In this document: positions 14,301 through 47,187 of the stretch, one piece after another | Layout of the letters: each line of letters opens with the position of its first letter | Position numbering within the stretch: position 1 is the stretch's first letter | NCBI RefSeq assembly: GCF_041381155.1 | Contig: NC_091138.1 | Location: 19,717,255-19,781,254 of the forward strand | Source of the DNA: Argopecten irradians | Lineage: Eukaryota > Mollusca > Bivalvia > Pectinida > Pectinidae | Direction: 5' to 3' | Length of the DNA: 64,000 bases | Notes under the pieces: generated by a model | Told to the model about the DNA's origin: nothing | Database searches by the model: none | Seen by the model: the letters and a program-made list of their open reading frames with translations, nothing else | Made by a program: the position numbers and the translations under genes

Positions 14301-14516
14301 ATAATTGTTCTTGAAAAAGTAAACAAACCATGCCGACTTGTACGCAGGAACAGAGAACAGTCCCCAATGTAGGAAGATACCAATCTTTGACTCGTCATAC
14401 CATGCCGGCAACGGTCGAGAGTCCAGGGATTTCCAGTCAGGTGTGTACTTGACTGATTGAATGCATGCTGTAGATAAAAATAATGTAAAGAGCAGAAGCG
14501 CCGTTGTCACCCCCAT
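5005..14516 (-). CDS. Alpha-L-fucosidase (GH29), complete 8-exon gene
   Basis: Hydrolyses terminal alpha-L-fucose from glycoproteins and glycolipids by the GH29 retaining mechanism, in lysosomes or after secretion. Joining 14170-14516, 13004-13110, 12282-12412, 11193-11326, 10423-10520, 9607-9739, 5735-5905 and 5005-5332 (complement) gives an uninterrupted 482-residue protein, normal for animal FUCA1/FUCA2 proteins. All introns are GT-AG and all phases agree. Visible landmarks: hydrophobic signal peptide (residues 1 to about 20), IFLHWG (His50), KHHEGF (residues 123-128), the WSDG nucleophile motif (Asp217), [26 protein letters not shown] and a C-terminal beta-domain starting WYTSK. The CGGNLLMN and KWENCMT motifs look closer to the plasma-type FUCA2 than to FUCA1, but orthology is not settled here. 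The gene lies head-to-tail with Suz12 and has no operon context. The oddity is intron 6, mostly a minisatellite made from the exon 6 donor junction. Confidence 0.95.
5735..5905 (-). CDS. Fucosidase exon 7
   Basis: Acceptor ATCTTACAG|CTGTGGTGG, donor GTCTG|GTACAT. Encodes [20 protein letters not shown] through [19 protein letters not shown], closing the catalytic barrel and entering the C-terminal domain. Reading through the donor gives a hydrophobic tail and then a stop. Confidence 0.93.
6023..6699 (-). mobile_element. Interspersed repeat family B, truncated copy in fucosidase intron 6
   Basis: Reads in reverse as CAAGAGGCCCAGAGAACCTG .. CACCTGTG .. to AGCTCACCTGG, with internal 110-120-bp sub-repeats containing GGGGCTGACCCCCT and AAAAGGGGTCAATTTGG. 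It matches the copy at 27752-29560. ORFs across it are repeat artefacts. The transposition mechanism is unknown. Confidence 0.75.
6926..9606 (-). repeat. 48-bp minisatellite built from the exon 6 / donor junction, about 56 units
   Basis: Unit on the minus strand: GTAGGCCAGGGGTGTGTTGT, TGGTCTCTGTGATGGCCGAG, ACTGTGAG. It begins at the first base of intron 6, and its last 21 nt copy the last 21 nt of exon 6 (9607-9627). Every unit therefore ends with the exon tail and is followed by GTAGGC, the same donor as the real one. Units differ by a few substitutions (CTCTG/GTGTG, GCC/GCT) and occasional indels. Because 48 is divisible by 3, the antisense strand shows long periodic ORFs ([16 protein letters not shown]), which are not genes. 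Confidence 0.95.
9607..9739 (-). CDS. Fucosidase exon 6; its 3' end seeds the intron 6 minisatellite
   Basis: Acceptor TATAAACAG|GAAAACTG, donor CGTGAG|GTAGGC. Encodes [20 protein letters not shown] through [12 protein letters not shown]. The last 21 nt (9607-9627) and the following donor are repeated in every unit of the 48-bp array, with two base differences from the commonest unit. Confidence 0.92.
10423..10520 (-). CDS. Fucosidase exon 5
   Basis: Acceptor GTTCAACAG|TCCTG, donor AACCCAG|GTGAGG. Encodes [20 protein letters not shown] then [12 protein letters not shown], a conserved GH29 segment with a probable N-glycosylation site (NNT). Confidence 0.93.
11193..11326 (-). CDS. Fucosidase exon 4 (catalytic nucleophile)
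   Basis: Acceptor TTCTTTAG|CAAAAAAC, donor AATGAAAG|GTTTAT (a weak donor). Encodes [20 protein letters not shown], whose WSDG Asp217 corresponds to the GH29 nucleophile, then DTYWNST and FVAWLYNE. Confidence 0.93.
12282..12412 (-). CDS. Fucosidase exon 3
   Basis: Acceptor CCACTAG|CTGAG, donor GTAAGG|GTAAGT. Encodes [20 protein letters not shown] followed by [10 protein letters not shown] and the loop before the catalytic strand. Ends in phase 0. Confidence 0.93.
12554..12777. mobile_element. 224-bp MITE in fucosidase intron 2
   Basis: Left end AATGGGACTCATTCACGTACC and right end ..GGTACGCGAATATAATGAGTCTCATT pair as imperfect terminal inverted repeats. A second paired segment (ACATTTGTGCGAGACTA against TAGTCCCGCACAAACGT) extends the stem. 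Non-coding. Confidence 0.65.
13004..13110 (-). CDS. Fucosidase exon 2
   Basis: Acceptor TTTGTACAG|GTACGTGG, donor TGTGG|GTAAGT. Encodes [17 protein letters not shown] and [12 protein letters not shown], with the conserved HHEGF active-site segment. Confidence 0.93.
13190..13272. repeat. Near-perfect 36-bp hairpin in fucosidase intron 1
   Basis: Arm 13190-13225 (TAGCTACTGTTGTAGC..) is the reverse complement of 13237-13272 with a single mismatch, around an 11-nt loop. The transcript would form a very stable hairpin. It may be a young foldback insertion; no TSD is obvious. Confidence 0.85.
13513..14118. mobile_element. About 610-bp MITE with 50-bp TIRs in fucosidase intron 1
   Basis: Left terminus CAGGTTGGGCACAACCCT, followed by CATATGGGTAACAGTTACCC, is matched in inverse near 14070-14118 (GGGTAACTGTTACCCATATG, AGGGTTGTGTCCAACCTG). 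TTGAT lies directly outside both ends, consistent with a 5-bp target-site duplication. Interior non-coding. Confidence 0.75.
14170..14516 (-). CDS. Fucosidase exon 1 (start codon, signal peptide)
   Basis: Encodes residues 1-115 plus two bases of codon 116. The ATG gives [18 protein letters not shown], a typical signal peptide. The mature start carries [17 protein letters not shown] and the substrate-pocket IFLHWG. Donor is AAA|GTAAGT. Confidence 0.93.
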
Positions 14517-14657
14517 ATTGTTTACATCGGTTTACAATCACGAGACTCTTTCAGACGCAATCTCACCAACAATGAAATCAATGCTTGAAGCAAAGCACGT
14601 AAACTTTTAACGTTAGCTCGGTAGCACTAAAATGCAGAGTGGAGGCGGATAACCGGA

Positions 14658-14665
14658 TTTTATAT
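14658..14665 (-). promoter_or_regulatory. Probable TATA box of the fucosidase gene
   Basis: The minus strand reads TATATAAA about 140 nt before the start codon, between GC-richer segments. This would place the transcription start near 14630 and give a 5' UTR of about 110 nt. Inferred from position and motif only. Confidence 0.4.
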
Positions 14666-14670
14666 AACAA

Positions 14671-15176
14671 AAAATATTTTTCTTGTATTTTGTTTTTCGC
14701 TACTTCAATTAGATTTAATGTATACGAATATCTCAGATTAATTTTTTTTTGAAATCCAGGGCTTCCAAATCACATCAGGTTTTTAATCATTCTCATAGGC
14801 CTACTTTCCAGAACACAATTTAGTCCAAAATTTATTAGAAAATAATAGCATTGTTAAAAATTTAGCTATCTTTGTTCACAAGGCTAATGAAGTTAGAAAT
14901 TCAATATTATTTGATAATTGATATATTTGTTATGTGCATCCTTTCGCTGATTTCTTTTTTTTTTTTTTTTTTTTTTTGATTTATATATATATATATATAG
15001 TGTACATCCTTTTTCCAGAAAAGTCTGTTTACCATTGTCATGTCTGTATTTGTTTTGCACAAAGGCTTTTTAGCCTATTTGCTAAATGAAATAAAGATTC
15101 TATTAGGACCTGCAGGGACCTGTGTTTTTACTACTTCTGTTGCCTCCAGTTTTACCACGAGGTTCAAGGGGTGGAC
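14671..15176. other. Upstream flank of fucosidase
   Basis: AT-rich spacer with a T-run and an AT microsatellite near 14950-15000. A short stretch at 15135-15160 (CTGTTGCCTCCAGTTTTA) matches the interior of the foldbacks at 46853-47162 and 53647-54004, suggesting an eroded fragment of that family. No gene seen. Confidence 0.5.
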
Positions 15177-16542
15177 ATTACCACAGGAGTTTGACGTTCT
15201 GTCAACAATATACATATAAATACATATAAGTATAAATATATGAAAAAATACCCCTATATTCAATATAAAAACAGTATTTAGGGTTTTTTTTCATATATTG
15301 TAATAGGGAGGGTTTTCCACAAGAGACCCGGAGGGGCGATCCGACTGTAGCTCCCGTTATATGTATAAGTCCCAAATCGTGATCGTATAGTATTTTTAGT
15401 ATACAACAGAGTCCACAGTCGTCACAAATCCTCTCCGGATCCCGTTTCCTCCACAGGTTACAGGCCTGTATCTCAACAGGTTCGATCTCTAGGATGTAGC
15501 GGAAGCACTGACACTAATCCAATAACTCAACTAGGTAAATACAGGTACAAACAACTATTTATTATATAAAGACAAGTAATACAGAATTGACAAAGAATAT
15601 ATTTACAATAGTGCCTGATGTAGACAACTTACAGTAAGAGACATAAGTATACAATTATCCTATATGAAGCAAAACCCTAATTATATAGCTACAGAACAAC
15701 AAGACCACGTGTTCCCAAACACAGTCCAACAACACCTAACGGGAGACAACCGACCTACCAAATGTTCCCAACTCTAAGAGACATAACTAACTGCGTAAAT
15801 AGGTTTCCTATGGATGTCTAAGCCCTAAGCCCCTGACGATCCCCTACTACACTGTGCGAACTAGGTTTCCTATGGATGTCTAAGCCCTAAGCCCCTGACA
15901 ATCCCCTAGAACGACACAAACCCTTGTTAGTCATGTAGCTCTAAGTATAAACCCAAATGGTAGTTCAGAGACCCCGCAAGTGTTGCACTGTTGACAGTGC
16001 ACGGCGTGGTTCTGTCCCTAACCCATTCTCCCTAGTCAAGACCCAAAGCTTCCTTAAAAGCAGCCCCTTTTATAACGACACATCAACCCAGTACCCCAAA
16101 GTGACCACTGATTGGTCAAAGTCCGGACAGAGCACCATATTTAGGTTAAACCGTTGCTACAACAACCCACCTACACACTAAATATAACTTCCGCTTAAAT
16201 ACAGACAAGGCTCAACTGACTGATAAACACCTCCCACGTGTACCACACGTGTACTCCGGCCAGCAGTCAGCGGTCAGCATCGGGGTGACCATGAGGACAA
16301 CTAGGTTGATGAATGTGACTGCTAAACAGCAAGCACACCATAGATAAGACCTGTTCTCACGGTGTTCCCCTGAATTTGGGTCAAAGATACATAAACAGAT
16401 CACTGAAGTGAAGACTTAGAAGAGTGCAATAACAAATATACATACTGTAGAAATAAATGCAACAATGATATATAGGGTTTTTTTTCATATATTTAATTTT
16501 ATACTATATATTGTTGACAGAACGACAAACTCATGTGATATT
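15177..16542. mobile_element. 1.37-kb non-autonomous element with 36-bp TIRs
   Basis: The left end (ATTACCACAGGAGTTTGACG, TTCTGTCAACAATATA) pairs with the right end (TATATTGTTGACAGAACGAC, AAACTCATGTGATATT). A stretch TAGGGTTTTTTTTCATATAT occurs near both ends, and a roughly 65-bp segment containing TAGGTTTCCTATGGATGTCT is tandemly duplicated near 15808-15905. No transposase ORF is visible. Confidence 0.7.
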
Positions 16543-17301
16543 ACATATTATTAATTAAGTCAGTTATGCCGACAGTAGTGACTTACTGGTGTTTGAGATT
16601 GTATGGCAGTTAAAGCGCTATATGTTTGTTGAAAAAAATTCTCTTGACCTTCAAGATCACAAAAGTAAAATAGGTTTTCCATAATTATGGAAAGAAGATA
16701 CAGGATTTGACATTGGGTCCCAACTTGATTGTTCCAATGAATGACCATGCTTAATCATGTGATTAATTAATTTGGGAACTTTTACTAAATTGCCATGAAA
16801 TTGGTTGACTTTATATTAGGTCTGTAGCATTTACTGAGAAGAGCTGTTTTTGCATCAAATTAATCTGTGTTAAATTATGGCATTGACCTCACTATATAAC
16901 CCTTGACCTTTTATGTATGATCACATTCCACATTGCTGTTATGTGAACCATCACTATATTTTGATTTTAGTAGGATGGCCTTGTTTCTTGACAGTCACAT
17001 AATGAACTTATCAAGAAACATAACTAATGACCTTGTGACCTTTAACCCTATGAAAATATCACTTTTCTATATAATATTTATCTTTGTCTTCCATGCATCT
17101 CCCTATATCATAATTATGTAAACTCAAATCAATTTAAAAATGTCTTTTTAAATTTTTGACTGAAATGCCACTCATGAGTATAGGCTAGTTATTATATAAC
17201 ATGAGTTTGTACCAATTGTCATAAAAATCTGCTACTTTTACCAGGCGAGGCATGCAGAAAGTCCATGAAGTTAGCACCATAACATCACTTGTTAAAACTT
17301 A
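16543..17301. other. Intergenic spacer
   Basis: AT-rich sequence between two transposon remnants. Short ORFs lack family resemblance and splice context; nothing else was recognised. Confidence 0.5.
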
Positions 17302-18750
17302 AACAAGAGGCCCATGGGCCTTAACAGTCATCTGATCACTCATGGCACAAAACAACAAAGTCACAAGTAGTGGTTAACAATTAATGTAAACAATACAAGG
17401 AACGTCTCAGTTGCATATGTCAGTTTCTGAAATAGGTAAATGTCATTTGTTGAACAAACTTGGTAGCCCTTCATCCATATATGGTTGTAACCCATTCAAG
17501 GATTAAGGAGGAGTCAGATTTTAAAGCCAGATTTCAGTAAAGCTCCCATTTTAGACCCCCGCCGTTCTATCACCATGCGTCTTACCTCGGTCCTTTATAA
17601 AATATGATTGTCCTCACCTAAAGTTCTCCCTTCTGAGCCCCACCCCTCTGTCCCCAAGGGTTGGACCTAACTCGTTTATATTAAATATGATTGTCCTTCC
17701 CCAGTGATGTTTTACACAAAAATGGATGCATTAATCCACTTCAGGGTTAAGGAGGAGTAGGTAGGCTTTTAAAGCCAAATTTCATCAAAGTTCCCCCTTC
17801 TGAGCCCCACTCTTCTGTCCAAACGGGTCGGACCTAACTCGTTTATATATATTTCAGTCCTTCCCCTATGATGTTTTACACAAAATATGGATGAAATCCA
17901 CCTAAGTGTTAAGGAGGAGTAGGATTTTAAAGCTAAAACAAGTACTCATTGTAATGGACACCATTACATAATCCCCCAAACGACCCTCTCCCTAACTGCA
18001 ACAAATCAAGAATGCAGTTGCACAGTGTATGAACATCTTGGAAGAAATTTTGAGGTACTTTTATATTCAATTAATTGCAGACGAAAATTTGAAAACATGA
18101 AGCTGGCCCAGAGACAATCTTTCAAAATTTTTATCATATTGATCAGCATCCCTTAATTCTATTTGCTACTTTTCATTGACAAAAAAACTATAAAAAACAG
18201 GAGCAGACGATTTAGTATTTTTCTTCAGTTACAAAAGTTACTTACTTTACACCATTACCACCATTGAAAAGTTTGAGCTTCTAATTTTACTTCAAGTTAA
18301 AAATATGAAAAATAATTAATTGCATCCCGAAAAAATTCCGTGACACTATATCCTATATGGAATTAAGTACTGATTGCGCATGCACTAAAGGCGAAATAAA
18401 TTATTTTATATTATTTTTTGTGTTAATTAGGCATATATGTACACGATTAAACACCAATTATTGTTCAAATGATTAATATCATTTATGCTCTGTCGGCGGT
18501 GGAGCATCTTTAAATACCTCTATTTGCTACTTTTCATTGAAATCAGAGACAGAAATATAAAAACAGAATGTTGATCCAGCAGCCATCTTGGAATACCAAA
18601 TTCTTTACGAAAATATTGGCATGTTGTTCACCATCACTTAAAACCCCTACAACCAATTTTCATTGAGACCGGAGACCGAAACCTGAAGAAAAGGAAATGA
18701 GCCAGTGTCCATCTTGGAATACCAAAATCTTTACAAAAATGTTTGCATTT
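17302..18750 (-). mobile_element. Interspersed repeat family C, reversed degraded copy
   Basis: Begins CAAGAGGCCCATGGGCC and carries TAACAGTCATCTGATCACTC, ATATGGTTGTAACCCATTCA and CCATCTTGGAATACC segments. These are the reverse complement of the copy at 58483-62078. It is split by the TTAA MITE at 18180-18513. Non-coding. Confidence 0.75.
18180..18513. mobile_element. TTAA MITE copy, left end truncated
   Basis: Right terminus TGTCGGCGGTGGAGCATCTTTAA matches the terminus at 62258; the interior (AAACAGGAGCAGACGATTTA, TCCGTGACACTATATCC) matches 58301-58482 and 62079-62258. The AGATGCTCC left terminus is missing. A 22-bp direct repeat (TCTATTTGCTACTTTTCATT + GA) lies on both sides (18157-18178, 18520-18541). 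Confidence 0.7.
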
Positions 18751-18805
18751 TTCATAAGCATATAATAAAAATGACACCAAATCAAATAGTTTTCTTTAAA
18801 ATAAT

Positions 18806-18811
18806 TTTATT
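18806..18811 (-). promoter_or_regulatory. Candidate Suz12 polyadenylation signal (AATAAA)
   Basis: AATAAA on the minus strand, followed about 25 nt downstream by a T/G-rich stretch (TTTGATTTGGTGTCATTTTT), a good downstream element. It lies where repeat-free sequence gives way to repeat debris. If used, the 3' UTR would be about 4.3 kb. Confidence 0.35.
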
Positions 18812-21800
18812 TTTGTTGAATTTAGGAAACAAGCATACAAATGCATCAATATACAAACATACAGAAACAATTACATCCAACTTGTAGAATTGCAATCTAC
18901 ATTATATATATCAATAAACATTCATACAGTTTTGTCCTAACTCCTCCAATTTGCATGAACCAAAAACAATCCTCAACACTTTCTGCTTCAATCTAATAAA
19001 AATTACGGTGGAGCATATCGCAGAGCATTGTAGTGGTGAAAAATTACAGGTCTAATTTAAATTAAGATTATTTCAGTTCTGAAATATTTCCAGCAATGTT
19101 TTGGGATCTTCTGATGTTGCCAGGCTGATTCATGCTTATGCCAACAATTTACAACATCTGTGAGTTCATTTGTTACATGATGTAGCTGTATAAAACCTAA
19201 TAGGCATCATATAGGTTCACACTCAATAACGACAATTTGGATTAAAAAAGTACAATACAGTATAACTTGTCAATAATTAGGCAACTTTTACATATTAATT
19301 AGTCACTTGCATGATGTATCATTAGTAATAAAGTTAAGGAGTCATTATTTCAATTAATTTCCTGTCTCTTCATACAACTGTACTATGGAATGTCCAATTA
19401 CAATGTACAATACTTTGGTCATATGAGAATGGCGTGCTTACTGGGTAAAATAATGTAGGAGTTTGAGATGGGATTTTTTATACTGAACATGTATTCCTAT
19501 ACTGATTTGTGTATATATTGCAAGGATCTTTAAATTCAGCAAACAACAAAGCATGCTTCCCAATAAATCAATTAAAAACATATTTATGTCATATTTACCA
19601 CTTCACACAATAAACAGAATACACACATTTATATGACATCATAACTACAGCTGGTCACTGGATACACGTTTACTTTACTTAATGCGTCATTGCAACAAGA
19701 CTTTGTTCGGAATTTTGAAATAGTTCTTATCTAGTTCCAAAAGTAAGTTCACACATATCTTTCTAAAACGAAAGCAGTCATTTACATACAAAGTAAAGGC
19801 TTTTTTTAACCTTAAAACAGAAATCTGATTTCTAATGACACATGCAAGTAACTCAATCTGCTTATTTGATCAATTCAATACATGTATTCTGATATTCTTT
19901 CTAGTGCAAATTATTAATATTCTAACATTGAATCAGAATGGGCTATTGCATGCTCTGGCATATAAATTACATTACTGTTACAAAATTGTTTCCAGAAAAC
20001 ACCTCATGCCAAAATTATCAAATCTAATACATAACAACACTCTGTCTAAATCAGCTGATTGATGTTGCCAACAAAGTTTAAGGTTTTGTTAGATTGTGAT
20101 CAATTCTACTCAATATCAACAAAATATTTATTGTTTCTCTACATGTAAACACTGCATTATTACCGATAACAAAGCTGACAAAGGCACAATCAATATCACA
20201 AGGAGATACTAACAAAAAACATTGTGGTAACTTCATGCTTATCAAACTACGAAAATTAGGGCATGGCTAATTTTATCTCTGTATACTGTCCAACACAAAT
20301 ACTGTATCTGTATATCCAATGATTAATTCAAAAAGATGAGTAATAAAATTTATAGGTGCAGACTTAAAGCATTTAATACCAGAATTGTATCCTTTTTTTT
20401 TTACAATCTGAACAACTCTGAGCTGACAAAGATGGATTGTATATGAAGTCTGAAATCTTTAGTAATATTAGTAAAATATATATTTTTTACAACGAACTAA
20501 AGTGAAGAAAATTGAGGGTTTTAAACATTCATTATCACAAAGCAGTCAATGATTTGTCAATCCTTCTTTATGATGCAGAACTCAAATATATTTTACTGTA
20601 CATACCATAAACATTGTAGACTATAAGGTTAAACCTTTCAGAAATACCATTTAATACACTAAATCACAAAATTAAAGGACCATGTGTTGATAAACAAATT
20701 CCTTATTTACAAGTAAAAATATGACACATGAACCCTTTTTTCAAGTAATCTGGACAATATAAAGAATACAGATAAAATTGAATGATGATAATATCAAAAT
20801 TAAATATGCGATTCTTAATATTTAAGCATGAATAAGAGTTTAATGACTTGAATTGCGTGATAGAAAACTTCCTTCATCACTACACAGTTACACCTCTTGT
20901 TGAGCAGTGTGAGTGAAGTGCTTGTAACAGGTAGTATGCTGCATATGGACTACCAAGCTTGTCAATGACAATGTTTTAATGCAGCCATTGGAAATAACCT
21001 GACTATTGTTCAAGCACCGAAGTTCTCTTCTTATGAGGTAGGCAATTACTGTAGTTACAAAATAGTATTTTTTTGGTATTGTAATACTCATGCAGGTCTC
21101 AATGTTTATTCTTACATTTGCAAAGACATTTTAGCAATTAACTTAATATAGCACTATGTCACCAAAATATCCTAATATACGTGTGCACCTGTACATGTTC
21201 AACACCATTATGCTCATTCTCATTGCTTTCTACTTCATGATCATGTACATTCTCAGTTTTCTTGTATTCTGACATCCTGATCTGTATAGAATACACACAT
21301 TCCTCCTAATTGCACTAACCCTTCAACCACTATTACTCACTAAATTTAGTAAATTATGACAATGGCCGTCTAATTATAAAAAACGCAATCCTCATAACAC
21401 TGAAATAAGATATACGACTGTGCCTAGGTGAAAATTAAATTATGAAGTACCAGTAAAAAACAGTGTATTAGACAAATGAATGGAGGAATTACAAATGTTG
21501 TAAGTACCGATGATATGAGGACCAAATTACAGATGAAGGACACTGATATGATACAAAAGCCTACACACCAGTGAAGATTGTTTAATCCCCATGTGTATCA
21601 CAATACATTTAAAACTACTGATAGATACAACAGTCTTAATTTTCAGGGAAACAAAAAATTGATTTCAACCCACCATCACCATAAAGACATCATGCTATAG
21701 CATTAATGGCGAGACACCATTTACATCGTTAAGCAAATGTTCTGCACAGATTTCACCACAAGTAATGATACAAATGAAGAATGATTCCTGGAAAAGTGAA

Positions 21801-23152
21801 CATCGCAGAAAAAATAAATCCTCAAAAAAATGATTTTTAAACATTTATCAAACATGAGTGACTAAAATAATAATAAAGTTTAAAAGTTTAAAATCTTAAC
21901 AAAGATGTTGACAACTTGGCGAACAATTGGAAAGTTACGATCCACATCTAAGTTTAGCTGCTCCAGCGGTAGAGATTTATTCCCTGATGTAAATATTATT
22001 CAATTCATGCATAGAATATACGGTCAGCCATCATTCACACCCCAGATATTATGATTAAAATGTGAAAAGACCATAAATCAACCAGATGTTTCTCTTTATA
22101 GAGTTTGAACGTAGTGAAATCTGAACATTTCTTAATTACACAATAAATAACATAATTAATGACAGATCATTTGTACATCATATGCACATTTATTTACCAC
22201 ACCTCAGACAAGTGTCTGCAACTAGTCTCTATCTCAAATTCAGGTCTTTTCAAATTTTAAACAAAATTCTTTAGATATATTTACAACAAAATATTCATCC
22301 ACTCATTACCTCTCTCATGTTCAATATTCACACTTTTATATGCACTCCAACTTTTATATACACAATAAAGGCCAACAGCATTCATAATTTCATTCAGTAT
22401 AACATTAACAGTGCCTCCCAAAAGAGGTCTTTTGAAATCCAGATAGAGAGCGAGAGGGTATTACCAACAACACCCTAGTTGTGTCATTTTGTTAGGTATC
22501 CCTTAAAACCCCTAGGTAGGATTTTTTTAAACAACATCAAAATTTTGACCAATTTAAGACCACCGATCTTTTCAAAAAGTTTGGTATGTTTTTCAGCGTC
22601 ACTTTAAACCCCTAAATATATACAATTTTTAACAAAATTGGAGATCAAAATCCCAATAATACAGGAAGTTGGCCCTGACGCCCGTCTTGAAATTCCAATC
22701 ATGGAAAAAAAACCTTGATGCATACCCCAAACAGTATGGAGTATAACAAGTTTAGTGATGATCTGCGCAGTAGTTTCTGAGAATTTCACCAGTTAGCGTG
22801 GGGAACATTATCAAGATTTGAATATTGCAACTTTGACTGTTAAGAAGATATAGTTCAGGTTAAAACCTATAAAAAGAATTTGTTCTTATTTTACTGAATC
22901 ATGAATGTATATTCTAATATACTAAACAGGAATAACTGACATCTTCTGAAAAGTTGAAATATGTCACTATCACAAGAATTAAAGACTCATTTTAACAACA
23001 TAAACTTGCAAAACAAACATACATAAAGAAGGAAGTAACATCAGAACACCTTTTAAACATAATAAGTTAATATTTTCACTCATCTCTGCTTTGATCCTAA
23101 ATTCAAGGGAAAGTCACCAGAAAGCTTTCTCACAAAGAATCCTATAACTTGA
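18812..23152 (-). other. Probable long 3' UTR of Suz12, or intergenic
   Basis: About 4.3 kb of AT-rich sequence with no coding exon and little repeat content, unlike the repeat-filled flanks. That is consistent with a conserved 3' UTR running from the stop at 23153 to the AATAAA near 18806. A diverged family C fragment lies at about 22495-22790 (CTTTAAACCCCTA.., GGAAGTTGGCCC). RNA evidence is needed. Confidence 0.35.
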
Positions 23153-45744
<22,592 letters not shown>

Positions 45745-46852
45745 TTTGACCAAAATCCCTTCCCCAGTCGACGATCGGTCGCCTTTCGCGGGAACAGATC
45801 ATACACAAAGCATGGTTGAGATCGAGGCGGACGAGAAACGCTGACGAGAGCACCTGTCCAAAATAGTCGATAAGTCAAAGTCGAGTCAGTTACAAAAAGG
45901 CTAAACTAAGCAATAAATTGTCGTTTGCAATCATAACGGCAAAGTCTTTGTAATTTTCATCGTTTATGAACTCTAGGAATATCAAAATACACTTTTGGTA
46001 AAAAGACTAAATGAAGTTTGAAGTCATTGTTTAGTAAGTTGAAGCCTTGCAGACTGAAAGATAATAAGACTGTTACAAACACTTCATTCTCGGCACCCGA
46101 CAGAGTGAAATGAAGGGAAGTAACTCTGATGGATGAGAATGCAAACACTTGTGCATCCATTATTTTCACGAACATAATGCATAAACAAGGTTGCAAAAAG
46201 ATAGATGTCGATATAGATTATCTACAATCACCGGCCATGATGCACGTGCATGTACATTATAGATATTGGAATTTTTTGATTAATTGCCTGAAGGACCTCC
46301 GGTTTCCCAGTAGGATTTTTTCTCGCTTAAACTCTTTTGATACTTATAATATTCAATTAAAAATATTTTATTGAAAACAAAAGGATTGCAGATAGCAGGC
46401 AGGTAGTGCCTAGATATTGATCCTTTCCTGAATCCGGTACAATGGTATACAATATAATATTATTGTTAAATTATGTACTATTAACTTAGATTTAGATAAA
46501 TTATTTCTATAAGTAGAATATTATAAACTTATCTACAGTAAATTTCTAAATATACCTGTTTATATATGATAATTGTGAATATCGTCATACTATTATGCAA
46601 CCCTAATCCCTAATGAATTGTCTTGCTAAAAACACATAAACAAATTTATCTTTTAAGAGATATTTTTGAAAAAGCATAATCCCTTGATGGACATTTTCAG
46701 TCTAGTTTGTGTGTATTGAATTTTCATTGTTAAAGGTTTGAACATTACCTGCTTGAACGTTTTAAGAAACGCGTCAAGCATAAGAAAAGCAGCGGGGAAA
46801 AAATTAAAATGAAGTACGCAAAATGTACCCTCTTTTTCTTTCAAATGTGCAT
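45745..46852. other. Suz12 5' UTR and promoter region
   Basis: Just upstream of the Suz12 ATG the sequence is less AT-rich and has several CpGs (CGACGATCGGTCGCC, CGAGGCGGACGAG), as expected near a housekeeping promoter; no TATA box is evident. Farther right it is AT-rich with no recognised exon. The missing first PLBD exon could lie here, but I found no convincing signal peptide with a donor. Confidence 0.4.
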
Positions 46853-47162
46853 CCTCGATATTCCAGGGCTTCCGATCACTTACGATCTCTACACCCCTGG
46901 ACTATCTCATAGTAAAACTGGAGGCAACAGAATAGAACAGGTAATTCAGTCATTTGATGTACATCAAAAGAGCGTATAACGGTACACTGTGGTCGACTGT
47001 GTGGCTTTGATATTAGTCATCGCTCTCTCTGTAGTCTTCAAAGGAAATCTTTGCTGGCCTGTGATTGGTCAAATGTTTTCGGCTGAACTGCCTTCAATTT
47101 CACTATGAGATAGTCCAGGGGTGTAGAGATCGCTAGTGATCGGAAGCCCTGGAGTATCGAGG
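46853..47162. mobile_element. 310-bp foldback element, copy 1
   Basis: About 60-bp terminal inverted repeats (CCTCGATATTCCAGGGCTTC / GAAGCCCTGGAGTATCGAGG in inverse sense) with CTTTCAAATGTGCAT (15 bp) outside both ends, offset by 3 nt on the right. Shares its interior (CTGTTGCCTCCAGTTTTACT) with copy 2. Confidence 0.8.
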
Positions 47163-47187
47163 ATGCTTTCAAATGTGCATTTTTTAT

